Source: Pyrocephalus nanus
Lineage: Eukaryota; Chordata; Aves; Passeriformes; Tyrannidae
Direction of reading: 5' to 3'
DNA: 64,000 nucleotides
Assembly (NCBI GenBank): GCA_038380795.1
Contig: CM076264.1
Location: 5,520,001 to 5,584,000 of the forward strand
Part shown: one piece after another, positions 11,172 to 23,727 of the stretch
Layout of the letters: each line of letters starts with the position of its first letter
How positions within the stretch are numbered: position 1 is the stretch's first letter
Program-made: the position numbers and the translations under genes
Notes under the pieces: generated by a model
Seen by the model: the letters and a program-made list of their open reading frames with translations, nothing else
Database searches by the model: none
Told to the model about the DNA's origin: nothing

Positions 11172-14100
11172 GCACAATGGAAACACAGGCAAATATTTCA
11201 CAATATACTATATATAGACAGAAACATTAATCTCCATGTGATAGCTGTCAAGATCCTGATATAATCGTGTAGGCTCCAAGAATTTGGTGGTTTTGGGAGA
11301 GAAAAGCTGTCACTGTCCCTGGGATGCAGGTAAAGCAACACCTATATTGAACAATTTACCAATACTTTTTTCTGTGTTTTGTGCCACTGGAACTGAAAAC
11401 CAGGAGGTTGATAAGTTTTTACCAATTCTAAGCCAAATGATGTTGCTCTGGCTTGATGTTTCTAAATGCTTAGTGAAAATTAATGAGACTGGAGATGTGC
11501 CTTCAAATGTGTGATTTTTTTTTTTTTTTCCACTAGTGTCATCTGAGGAATGAGAACTCTGCTCAGTAAGTAAGGGGATGATAAGGGCAGCCTGTCCAAC
11601 ACAGTTGGATGATTGCAGCAGGCTGAAATGTGCAATTAAGCATCTCCTGAATGAATCCTACATAATATCCAGAGTTTTGGAGAGACCATGAATTGTGGGA
11701 CACCGCAGTTTTGCTCCTGTTCAGTGACATCAGTTGCATTTATCTGTTCCTAAACCAGGGGTCTTGAGAAAGGTTATTTTTAGGAAACCGCTCTTTTGGG
11801 GAACAGTTTACCTTATGTTAGCTGATAGCACTTTGTAAACTGCTGTAACTTTTTTTTTTTCTTTCCCCCAGTCATGTGAAGAAGAATAGTAGGATATAGC
11901 TGTGTGATTCACCACAGCTTTACAAGTACAAAAGTTTATATAATGTTCTGGTAGTCTTGAATCCATTTAACAGATGTTATGTATAGGCTTATGGGAAAGT
12001 TACACCAGGGTAGCTTCAATGTGATGGCTTTGATTTATATGTTTTGAAAGATACATCCTTTGTAAAACTACTTTATAAATATATCCTTTTGGGTTTACAC
12101 AGTCAATGCCTGTCAGTAGCTTCCAGCTCAATGTTCACATCTTACGAGTCCCCTAAAAGTCATTTTCCTTTTAAGTTATTAAACTCAGCCAGTAGTGGTT
12201 TCATAAGTGCCAGCCTGTGCACACCTAAGCATTTGAAATTTAGTTTTATCTTGACAGATGATGGAATTAGGTCTCTTACAGCATGTGACTAGCTCGTCAG
12301 AAAAATTTATGGCTTTGAGTCCAAGCCTAACATATACTTTTGAGGGAGTGTTTGTGTTACAGGCTGATAGGTTTTGCTTTGCTCCCCTGGCTTTCTAAAA
12401 TATTGGTGGGATGATGGCATGCTGGTGTCGTGCTCTGGTGGTCTCTCATCTTGAGGATTTACTGTCTTTTGAGGAATGTAAATTCTACTCCACACTGGTT
12501 TGTATTAATTTTTACAGTGACAGTGGCTTTATTTTCTGAAAATAGCCTGCATTGGACATCAGTATCAAAGCTTTCAACAGGTTTGGAGCATCACATCTCC
12601 TAGAACTTGGTTCCTTTCTTGTATGCCTGTTTTGGGGTGGGAGGGAGTACGTCTGTAAGGTTGGACTTTTCCTTCAGTGAGAAGGGCCACCATACTGTAT
12701 CCTTGACATAAATACACCAACAGAATAACCCCATTTTCTTTGGAATTTTCTCTAACCTGAGCCTTCATCTACTCTTGGTTTTTTTTTTTTTTTTTTATTT
12801 TTCTATAAAATTCTGTTATCTGTCCTTATATCTTTTTTTCATAGACATATTTATCAAATGGAAACTCATGTTCTTAATTTTTAACAACATAACTTTTGTG
12901 TTTAATAGCTATTATTTTGAAGCCAGAAATGTTGTAGTAGTTGAGTTTTAACTGTCTTGCAAGAAATCTGCCAAAAATAATAAGGAAGTTATCTAAGGAT
13001 TTAGTTAGTAGTGCAACTGCTCCCTCGTTACAAATGCAGACCTGCCTGGCTGGATAATGGGGTCCAGGAATGAGTGGAATGAGGGAATGTAGCTGGATCC
13101 CAGGGCTCCAGGAGAAGTCAAGGTTGTCCACAGCCCTCAGTGGTCACTGAGGATGAGCACTTGGCTGTTTGCAAAGTGAGCTTCCCCAGCCACGGAGGGC
13201 TCATGGTTGAGAGCTCTGGCATCGGAGGCAGATGAAGACCCACATCTCTCTTGCAGAATATAGAGAGCCTCACATAGGACAGCTGGAGAGGCATGGACAG
13301 GGCGAAAAAATGGGATATGTCACCTTCCCCAGGCAAAGAGATGGAGCCCTGATCCAACTATAACTACCTTTACTTTAGAAGACAGGTGCTATTTTCTTCC
13401 TGCTGTTGTACTCTAGTTTTTCTCCGTCATCGGCAGCACCCATGGGACTTACACTCTTCTGTTAATTTCCAAATGTTAATTATCTATGTGTGTTTTTATA
13501 TGAGTGAGTAATCATTTGTATTTGTTGTTTTAGTTTAACACTTCTTCCTGCTCTGTTACTGGCAGCAGCATTTGATTTATTTCTGTGATTAATTCCACAG
13601 AGCCTTTAAAAAAGAAGAAAAAAATCCTAACAATAATAGTAGCATTCAAGCTCCTTTATCTTCATTTTGTTCCAGTGCAGTGGTGGATATTCCAAATTCT
13701 CCATGGTAATAGAGAAGTATTTCAGAAGCAAATATCTTGCCAGATCTTTGCATTTTCATTACAATTATTGCTAAGGAGAAGGAGTACTTTATCAGCCATA
13801 GGCTTTGTAGCACCAGAACATGGATGTTTAAAGCTGATGCAAATGAGAATTCCCCTTTCATTGTGAGTTTACTGCTGAATTAGTGCAATTTTTTTAAGAA
13901 CCAAAGATCTTTTCTTAGGAAAACCTCACTGGCATCTCTTTGGTAAGCAGGCGGCGCAGGGCATCCCTGCGGTTTCTTACAGGCAGAACAGAAAGGTCTC
14001 CTTTACTCGGCCCATTTTGTTGCTCCCGGATTATGTGCATTAGCTGTTATCCTTTTATATGGTACATTCGTAACAGTGCTGTTTGGGGCCTGGAGGAACC

Positions 14101-14211
14101 AGATTGGGACTGTGTGTAGTCCTGCTGACACGAAAACAGCACGGGCAAAAAATAGGCCTGAGTGTTTGGCTACTGCGTGGGCAAGTAATTAACCAAAGAT
14201 TTTTGTTGATT

Positions 14212-14335
14212 GGAATCATGGAATGGTTTGGGTTGGAAGGGACCTTAAAGACCATCTAGTTCCAACTCCCCCATTATGGACAAGGACACCTTCCACTAGA
14301 CCAGGTTGCTTGAAGCCCCATCCAACCTGGCCTTA
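14212..14335 (-). mobile_element. CR1 3'-end fragment
   Basis: The complement of the CR1 3' end is visible as GAATCATGGAATGGTTTGGG, GGAAGGGACCTTAAAGACCA, then CACTAGACCAGGTTGCTTGA and CCCCATCCAACCTGGCCTT. The copy is only about 125 bp, truncated at its 5' side as is usual for CR1. Confidence 0.92.
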
Positions 14336-15211
14336 CCCAGATCAGTTCAACATTTCTTTTTTCCTGTAGTAGTCTCAGACAGACGCCACCCACCTTTGGT
14401 ATCATGTATCACATCTGGCCTTCACTGCAAGCACGCAAATAATTTGTTGCTCCTGAAAGTTCTGCCCAATCTTCCAGTGGAGTGAATAAGGGTTTGTTCT
14501 TATGCTGTAAATCTCACAGAATCAAGGGTAGGAAACTGCGGAGCTTCTATAAATTAATCAAAGACATGGTCAAGTTCCAATAACAAATACATTGCTTTTC
14601 CTATGATAACACTTTGTTTTTATTTTGTTTCATTCCTGTAATTTAAACCCATAAATTAGGTCCTACTTTGGTCTGAATTTAGAATTAGAGCTTGTAACAT
14701 TAAACTGTTTTAATATCCATTTATTGTCCTTAGAGAATTTATGGGACACACTACCCTATCAGAAGAAATGTTTATTTTTTTTAATATAAGCTTTTTTAGA
14801 CCAAAAATAGTTCTTGTGGAGTAAGGGATAGAAATGAATGCAGCACTGTCCTTGACTGGGCTAATTACCAAATACTTCAAATTAAGGATATTCATCAAGT
14901 AAGCCCGTGAAAGAAGCGATCTAATAAAAAAATAATGTTTAAAGAGCTTTCATCTCCAGTGAGATTGCTTGCATGAGTCAGTTGAAAAGCATTCACCTTT
15001 GTTCGCTGACATACAAGAAATAAATAGCTGGGAGCTACTTGTTATGTTGTAGTTACTTTAATACTTGTTTAACTACCAATTGTTTTGTCTATAATACAGA
15101 GGATTAATTCTGGAGAATTTATGCATGATAGCTAATTTGATATTTTAAGACTTCCTTAATTGCTGAGCTAAATGATTACTAACAAGGAAACTTTTTTAAA
15201 AAATATGCTAA

Positions 15212-15227
15212 TTATTGTTAACAATAA
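15212..15227. promoter_or_regulatory. Perfect 16-bp palindrome with abutting SOX-type sites (candidate)
   Basis: TTATTGTTAACAATAA is its own reverse complement and contains ATTGTT and AACAAT, two SOX/SRY-type core sites facing each other. It lies in an AT-rich, repeat-free block that also has several TAAT-type homeodomain cores. Regulatory function is inference. Confidence 0.3.
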
Positions 15228-16020
15228 AACCATATTAATTCCCCTTATAAATATGGCATAATACCTTATTAAAAATTTGTGCACCTACCAAGTTTTGCCT
15301 GCAAGGCAATAGGGCTTTGTGAGATCTGGGCAGACATTGAATCCAGCCACTCAATTATGCCTGGGACAAATATAATGCAAGGCAGAGTGCCTGGAATTGT
15401 CTGTGTTTGGATTAATTTATTGAGTGCCCTTTTTTTTTTTCCTTATATTTTTAATTAGACTGCTCCCTTTGTGCATTCCTGGTGGGATAAGAATATACCT
15501 GTTGGTGGGAAGGAGAAACTAATAAACTGTTGCATGCATTTGTGAGAGCTGAACTTATATGAGAGAATTGCAGTCAGGTTTGTTATGTATGTGTCAGTTA
15601 AGTAAGTATGGGCAAAGGAGGAGGAATTGTTTCTCTCCTTACAGGCTTCATACAGTCACAGAATTTTCATGTTGATGGACTGTGTTTTGAGACATCCTTT
15701 TAATGTAGATAAGCATTTCAATCCAAATGGCAATATCAAGCATGGAAGATCTTAGATACAGCCACAGTGCATTACATATGATGTAGAGGAAAGCAAGGAA
15801 ATGGGTATAATCATTGAATCATCACCTCTGAGATATTTCTATGACTCTGCTGCTGGAGTTTGTGTTCTTACTATGCCACTGAAAAGGATGGTTTATCTTC
15901 CTTAGGGTAAAGTACTCTTGCTGCCTATTACTTATGGTGTTATCCTCATAGCTTGGTGTCATAGCCCTGGAAAATTAGCAAAGAAGCAGAAAAAGGCCAC
16001 TGTATGGAACAATAAACTTC

Positions 16021-16097
16021 TGGTTAAGGCCCACAGTCCTGGGCATCAGTCCCAACCCCGGACTCTGTCACGCTAAGGAGATTACTCAGTCTGTGCC
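16021..16097 (+). mobile_element. Candidate ancient MIR-like (CORE-SINE) relic, sense
   Basis: The order GGTTAAGGCCCACAGTCC, TGGGCATCAGTCCC, CCCCGGACTCTGTCAC, then ACTCAGTCTGTGCC follows the tRNA-derived and core parts of MIR-type SINEs (GGTTAAG...CTGGG...TCC..GGCTCTGCCAC...CTCTGTGCC). The match is diverged and gapped and was judged by eye. A chance resemblance is possible. Confidence 0.4.
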
Positions 16098-17333
16098 GTG
16101 ACAGCTCACCCAAAATGTGTCGGAAATGTTAGTCACCTGTTAGTTAAGATTAATGAGCTTTACACGTTTGTGTTTGGCAGTTTTGGATAGATGTTGCCAA
16201 TTTTTTCCCTGTAGTTCGAGAGGTAAGTCAGATAGAAGCACACCCTGGGGGGCAGTTACTTGAAACCCCTGCCTCTGCGTTGTTCCCTGGGACCTGGTCA
16301 GGAATGGCCAGAGAGCCCCCCTGTTGCCCCTGGGCATGTCTAAAGGCAGTTTTCTCCCCCTCTGGCTCTGAAATTGCTTTTCACTTGTCCTTCTTACTGG
16401 TTGAGCACACTCTTCAATTTTCATAAATTCTTCCTTGAGGGTTCTCCGCTTCTCTTTATTCACACGCGCTCTTGGCAGTAGGAAAACTAACAGTTCTTAT
16501 TAAATCTTAATTTTGATCTAATCAAATTTTTATTAATTTTTAATTGAGGGGCATATTGGTACTAAAGGCTCCCTAATGATTGGAACTCTACCAGTTAGAT
16601 ATTGTGCTGCTTTGCTGCTTGGTGTCATTCAAGAGCTCACGTCACTAGAATGCAATCTCGCTACTGAAAAAGAAGCATCTGTATGGTCAATCTGTTTGTG
16701 CCATGCTATTTTGAAGCATAATGAAGACACTTCAATAAACTAAAATCTTGCTGCCTTCTAGATCTTCTTATTCAGTTCTGAAAGCTTCCTACTTGATACT
16801 TGATGCATTGTGTTAACTTCTAAAACTGTTGAATCTGTCTTACAGGATACTGTGCTATTGCTAGAAATTGTATCTAGCAGGTGGTTCCTACACCCAAATG
16901 ATTATAAACTGGTATAAATGACACAGCAAACATTATTTGCCACATGAATTTTTGTGAGGTGGGATGTTTAATTAGAGCAGGACAGGGAGTTTGTAGGTTC
17001 CTGGTGGGCAGAGTTAAGTCCTGAGTTAGGACTGGATAGAGATAGGTCTGAAATGGTGTAGAATAACAGATGAAAGTATATGTAGGTATGTTCCTGCAAT
17101 GCTGAATGCAACCAGGTGGGTAGTAGTGAAGTTAGTTCTAGCAGTGAAGACACATATTTGCATCAGCTTCTGTGTATCAAGAGCATCAGTCTAGTGTGAT
17201 CTTGGCATGTGCTTATCAGCAGGAGCTGCCCATATTCTCTTGTTTGCCTTGAGTGGGCTAACATCTCCTCTAGCCTTTATTTTGCTATGCGGGCTTTTCT
17301 TTCCTAAGGCAGAAAAGTTTGTTTGCTTCAGCT

Positions 17334-17400
17334 AAAAACAAACAAACAAACAAAAACCAAAAGAAACAAACCACAAAACAAGCAAATCCCAAAACCCAAA
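17334..17400. repeat. (AAAC)n and A/C-rich tract
   Basis: A short perfect (AAAC)n run (ACAAACAAACAAACAAA) grades into an imperfect A/C-rich stretch containing CCAAAAG, CCACAAAAC and CCCAAAACCC. Confidence 0.85.
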
Positions 17401-18654
17401 AAGCCCAACCATGAACCAATATAAAGATCTTTAACTAGAAGCATTTAGAGAGACTTGAATAAGTGAAAAGGAAGGAAGATGCTGGAGTTAAGGTTCAAAC
17501 AGATAGTGCTTATGAGAGGAATCCTTGCTACACGAACTGAGAGATCTGCACAGAGCTGAAGGGCGTTGTAGAAAATTTTAGGCACGGAGCATCTGTTGTA
17601 ACACTGGTGATAAAACCAAATTGGAGAAGCCTATCTGATGAAAGTGGTAGTGTCCCCGGGTGAATAAATAGATTAATCGAGCTGTGATTCAGGTAACCCC
17701 TCTGATTAACGACAAAAGATGTCATGTATATGTAACTTATTCTGAGGAGTTTTTGTGTGTCTACCTGTGTCCTCACGCTGCTATTCTGGATAAACACCAT
17801 TTCCTGATGAAGCTTGTTAGATATTTGTCCTCATCCCTGTGTTTCATGACAGGTGGGAATTAAATTCAAATTATTATTTCATATATATCTAAAGTTCATC
17901 TTAAACTGTCCCAAATAAAAGCGAGTGCTTGGTTGTCCATGAAGTATAAGTTTGAAAAGTTTGGAGATTTTTGTTTTACATGAGCCATATCTTTCTGGCT
18001 TCAGAGACATAGTTTAACTGTGTTCTTGTGAGCTGCATGGGATCACTCATTTTTTTAGAGGAAATCAATTTTTTCTTATTTAACTTGCTGTCGACAAGTG
18101 GCTTTTTTTAAAGTAATGCTCTTAGAAGGTCATTTGACTTTTGAGGGTTATTCACTTCGTTAGCCCAAACACTAAAACCCTGTGTCCTTGGGTTCTGATT
18201 AGTGACACTTTAATAAAGTCATTTGAAGTTCAGTAGACTGAATTTTCCACCTTTTCTGATGTTTCTATGGTCACAGGGAAGCGACCTGTATTCAATCTTT
18301 TAAATGCAAATCTTTTAAAAGTTACTGTGCAATTCTGTGTACCAGACTTCATGGGTTTCAAAAAGTCCCCCCTTTTTTTAAACAGCTACAGCAGTGTCTT
18401 TTCTCTTTCTTTTCTGTTTTCCTTCTCTCTTTCTTTCTAGTGATGTGACAGCAATTGACTAAACTTGGGTCTTTTGGGATGACAAAGGATGGAGGAAAGT
18501 CTTAAAGGTTTTTATTGCTGCACTTTTATTTTTGGCTGGGCCAGGGCAGACAAAGGCCTTTCCACTTGATTAGATAATAAGGCTAACGTGGGCTTTGAGT
18601 GAAAAATATCTTTGCATTCTGCTCTTCTTTTTTCACCAACCAAAAAAAAAAAAA

Positions 18655-18672
18655 GGGGGGGGGGGAGTGGGG
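18655..18672 (+). other. G-quadruplex-capable G run
   Basis: Eleven G are followed by AGT and GGGG. The tract satisfies the usual four-G3 pattern with short loops on the + strand. It follows a run of 13 A. Confidence 0.6.
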
Positions 18673-21600
18673 AAGGAGAAAACTATGCCTAATCAGCAAC
18701 AATTAAATCTTTCATGGTGAACTCACTTTGGAGAAATTAATGCATTTTGTATTGCCTAACAGCTAGACTGAACATTAACAACACGTGAGAACTGAGGGGA
18801 AGAAAAATTATGGCTGTCTTTTTTGTTTTGTCTTGGGTTTTTTGGTTCTTAAGGACCAGGGAAGGGCAGGTCATTGACTTGATTTTCATGGGAAGATTGA
18901 CTCTGGAGCGCTCGCATATCCAGGAGCAGAGCGAGGGGGTATTGACAGCTGGGGTGTAGGGAGGAGGGAGCAGTGATTGTGCCATGGCTTGTTGGGGAAA
19001 AACAAGGAAAGATGGAAAACAAAGCCCAGAAAGGGAACAGTAGCTTCAGTGTCCCAGGGCTGAGGGTCTGCTCCTCCTCGGTGGTGGATACGTGTTGTGC
19101 TTGGACTCGATTGGTTGTGGTAGAGAAATATTAGGATAATGAAGGGGACTGCCCTTAAGTGAGAAATAGTTTGCTCTAAAAGAAGCTGAAGAAGTCGTGC
19201 CATGTTCCCCCATGCGTACTGTGAAAGGGTATAGAAGATGCTCAGTCAGCCCTTTCAAACCTTCTCAGTGCTGAAGAATGGCTCATGGAAAAGAAATCTG
19301 TGAATCCAGGTGTGTTTGCCAAGATTTCCTAGTAAGTACTACAGGCTAAGAAAAATAACTAAAGGTGTTTTTTAAATTATTATTTTAAAGATTTTTTTTT
19401 CTTCTGACACCTGCTTTGTTTCCACTCTGTGATTAAAAATCATCTGGATGCTGAGGTGTGCTCATGTAAATACATCAGTCCACCTATTGCCCCTTCATGG
19501 ATCCTGGACTTTGACATAGGCATCTGGACAGATAATCATCAAGTCTTCTCAGCCCTTATTCTCTCAGGAAAACACACATACCTCATCTTCTGTTCCTTGT
19601 GTAACCCTCCCATGTCTCTGCCACCATTTCCCAGACGTTTTCCTCCTCCCCCCTTCACTCATGTGTGCTCATTCCCAAAACAGTCACAGTCCCCAAGACC
19701 TTGAATCATCATTCGTCTCCTTTTGTTCGATTAATCTCGTGTCTTTCTCATCCCTCCCTCTACCTCTACCATTATTTCCCACTCTCACGGGTGCCAGCAG
19801 CTCCATGCCCAGCCAAGTTTCCCTCTTGATGCAATGGGTTTTTCCAACTTTTTCCCCAGGAAGGTTTTAGCCCCTTTTGAGCATCACATGCAGGGTACAA
19901 TATTGTTATTGAAATTAAATATTTTTTTTTTTTCCTTTAAGAAACCCCCACTTCAAGTGAAGTTGCAATTCGTTAAAGTCTAATATCATGAGCTGTTAAA
20001 ATAACTTAAACTGAACACAGTGGCAATTGTATCTGGTTTTGCAGGTAAAGGAAATATGGCAAGAGACAGAACAAACAATTTTGGCCCTTAAATGCTTCCT
20101 GAGAGAGGAGTCTTTGCAGTCCTTAGGGCTTTTACCTTGATGTCCGAGCTTTAACCTGGGCTCCCAAATGTCGACACCACCTCGAGCAGCCAAATCCCTC
20201 TCCTTGCTCAGGATCCCACACCTGGTTGTATAGCCCAGTCCTGAAGTTTTCACCACTGCATGCAGAAAAATCATCTGCCAAAAGCTCAGAACCATTTTCT
20301 CTTTTTGTTTTTAACCACTTAACTGAGTTTTGGCAGCCTTCTCTGCTACATCGGAAGTTTCTTCAATTCATTCAACTAATTCAGGCTATTTAGAATGGGG
20401 AGACTGTTTGGAAGCTGGAAAGAAATTGAGAAATATTCATTTCCTTATCAAAAAATGATGAAGAAGGGAATGAGGGAATGAGAACTGCTGATTTTGTGCT
20501 CCTGGAGAGCAGGATGACAAGAGATGGTGGCTGGGTTTTTCATTCCAGTCTCTGAGGCCAGAGGAAAGGCAAGGAGGTAGAAGCTTTTGTCTGGCTAGCA
20601 AATAAATAACTGGATTTTTAAATATATATATTGCTCTGTATTTTTCAGACAATTTAGCGTGGATTCAGTGACTGTAACTTCATAGATGACCAAACAGTTT
20701 AGTATATCTTCATAGTCTCATCTTACAACCAAGTTTTCATTAATTTGTTTGGGCAGTGAATATGTATCAAGATATGCAAACATATGAAAGCTATTTGTTT
20801 TATTTAAATGTAAATATGATGTTCCTCTGGGATGTGCTACCTCCTTTTTCTCTCACTGCAATACTTATTACTGTTTGGTTTTTTTTAAATTTGTTTTGTC
20901 ATGAATTGCTTGGCTGCTCTTTTGAAAGGATTCATTAAAATTTTTGTTTTTTTTAAACTCTTCTGAAGTTCATCAGCTGAATTATGCTTTTTTTTAGAAA
21001 GCTGGAGTTCCTATTCACAATGCAGCTCTTAAACAATTTACACAGTTGCTCTGAACTGGAACTGTTCTCTGTGATGGCACAGAACAGCAGTCCAAGGCAA
21101 AGTCCATGTTTTTTGATGCTGGCTGAAAGCAAAGCGACCCACACTCCCCAGCATCCAAAAAACCCTGGGGTTAGTGCTGCACAAAGATCACTATAGGAAG
21201 TGGCTGAGTTGTTTTTTTCTTTACCGCTGTCTTTTATCTGAATCCCCGCTTTGCTTGAGCTTTAGAAGTCAAATGAGCAGAAGAAATGCAGTAGATGATT
21301 TGAGATGTGTGTGGGAAGAATGGAAGCTGAAAGATTGGCTTTCTGAAGGCTTCGCTCAGTTCCTGCCTTCCCAAAGAGACCGCTGGGAGGTTATTCTTCC
21401 TGACTGCATCTCTGCAGCAAAATAATTGCTTTGAGGATGGTGCTGTGGAAAAAAAAACCACCAAACTTATTTCAGATTATCTTTGTTTTAATGGAAGTTC
21501 AAAAAGGAAAAAAGAAAAAGAAAAGAAAGAAGCAGAGGTAGGGAATGGGTTTGGATAAATTAAAGTGCTTTATGGATAATTTATAGTCATAAGTGGCATC

Positions 21601-21938
21601 TTTAAAATCAAATAGAAATGTGGATTCCTAAATGTGATGGCTTTAATGAATGAGCTGTATTTCACGAAGTGGGAGTTGTGAGTGCTGGAACATCACTGTG
21701 CAAGTGATTGCACACTCCTCAATTCAGATGGAAGTGGGGGGGGTCCCTATGCTTTTAATGTGGTGGGGGTAAAAGGATGCAAAGGAAGGAGAAGGATCAG
21801 GTATCAGAAGGTCTTGGTGAACTGGGAGCTCAGGGTAACCTTGTGGGCACCACCAGAACAGGCCTGGAGCACGGAGTGTGCCAGTGAGTGACTTCTGCCT
21901 CATGGAGGTACCTCTTACTGAGTGTCCTCCAGCTTGAA

Positions 21939-21960
21939 GATCCAGGTGTCAGCCTGGATC
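21939..21960. repeat. Perfect hairpin, 8-bp arms, 6-nt loop
   Basis: GATCCAGG and CCTGGATC are exact reverse complements around TGTCAG. Confidence 0.85.
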
Positions 21961-23705
21961 CCTTGAGGCAAATTGTATGGATCCCATGTACTCTCTGTAG
22001 CACCCACCAGATCAAGTGCTGTCCTCAGCTTAGACCTGTGGTGCTTTAATCAATTAGTCCTGGAAAGCAGCTTCCAACTGTAATTGGTCTGATCTGTAAT
22101 CTTATCACCTCGCCCGGAACATGATCCATTTTTAGCTGATTTGTGGGCCATCAACCTGCATGTCCTGGCAAGTGGATGTAGTCAGGTCACTCCTTCTGCT
22201 TGCAGCATTTCTATAGCTGCCTCCTTCCCTTCTGGCATTTCAGTGCCTCTCTAAACCAAACGAAAGAATTGACTGAAAAAAGAACATCAGGGCAGGAGAA
22301 GATGACGTTTGAGTGTTCAGAGAAAGCTGTGTGTTATTGCAACTCATTCAAGCAAAAAAGAAAAAAAGAAATGTGCTTTCGTTGAATTCAGAGCTGGTGC
22401 ATTAAGATGTCAAATTGTGGTGCTATATGTTGTAGACAAACAAAAGTAATGCAGCAATATCTGTGAAGAACTGAAGGCACAAAAAATGAAACATTCATTC
22501 TTGCTAATTAGTATTTCTGCCGGCAACTGCCATTTTAATTCCAAAGCTGTTTCGTAATGCTGTGGCTGTTATCCAGTGTATTTCTTAAGTTGTAGCCCTT
22601 TTGTCTGAAGCGAAATGAAAAATTTCAGATCCAGCCCATTGTGCATGTTTAGTGAAATAACTTCAACAAGACAGTAGGGTAGAAAGCCATTCCTAGTAAA
22701 CATGACTTCTGATTACTTGTCACACCTTCATTTCTGTCCCACTACAGAAAGTGAGAGTGAAAGCATTGTCCTTCCAGCCCTCAGGCTTGAAACCTCACTT
22801 CTGGCCTTTTTGCACCCTATGCTTTCTGACTCTTTGGAAATCCTGGGGTTTTTGTATTTCTACCCTTTTCTAACCTCCTGTGCACTGGAAGGGTAGAAAC
22901 TTTGATTTATCACTCCCATTGTTTGTATTAATCTAGGCCTCAAGTAGCTCTGTCCACTATCTTCAGCTTTTATTATTGATAGTTTTCCCAAGTTGCCTGG
23001 CACTTTTTTTAGTGGTTATGTGGTTGGATATTGTATAAATGTAATTTTTTTTGCAGTAAAAATCCCATTGCTGTTGGTTGCATTAGGATTTCATGATCGG
23101 GATGAACAAGCTGGTTCTCTGTATAATTTCTCAACTTTTTCCCCTCTGTGTTATTCGAATAAAGGCACGTATTTCTCCTTGCAATTTGGGATAGACAACT
23201 GAGATGATGTCGTTCTTGTAAGTTAGACAGCTTTTATTTAGAGTGCATGTAAGTGATTAAGTGGCTTGGCAGTGGATCAGAATGATTGCTTAAGGACCAC
23301 AACTACACAGTATCTTTCAAAGGGAAAACAAGGCAGTAATTTAGTGATATCATTGAGAAACATAACATTCTTTCAAAGCAAGCAAAGACATTATGCACTG
23401 GGGATAGACATCATCCCTGCTTTTGGCCATCACGCATCCCTATACACTGCTTTGCTCCATGATAAGCAAAAACGAATGTTGAGTATTTTCTTTAATCTAG
23501 TTCAAACTTTCCTTTTGCTAAAGCCAAGGGAGGCATTAGAACACATCCACCCTGGAATTAAACTCCTGCTTTGTGCTGTGTTAATTGGATTAAGTTGTTA
23601 GTGCTATCTCTTCGAGGAGACAAACTCTCCCTGGCAATGTTAGCATAGGACAGCTTGTTTGTCTGAGTGGCTGTGCTTTGTTCCAATCTTTAGGAAGCAA
23701 GTTAG

Positions 23706-23727
23706 CAGTGCTGGCTTGCCAGCACTG
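23706..23727. repeat. Perfect hairpin, 10-bp arms, 2-nt spacer
   Basis: CAGTGCTGGC is followed by TT and then its exact reverse complement GCCAGCACTG. It stands out in AT-rich intron. Confidence 0.9.

Larger units (their letters stand above)
6178..14211. other. Intronic block, 6.2-14.2 kb
   Basis: It contains simple repeats, homopolymers (9564 and 9800), the tandem duplication at 10614, and two pseudo-exon-like segments at 8305 and 11537 discussed in findings. No gene is recognised. Confidence 0.65.

Noticed and set aside
18397..18440. Long polypyrimidine tract ending TTTCTTTCTAG, a possible exon acceptor
   Set aside because: No convincing donor was noticed at exon distance, and the following sequence shows no cadherin-like or other recognisable coding.
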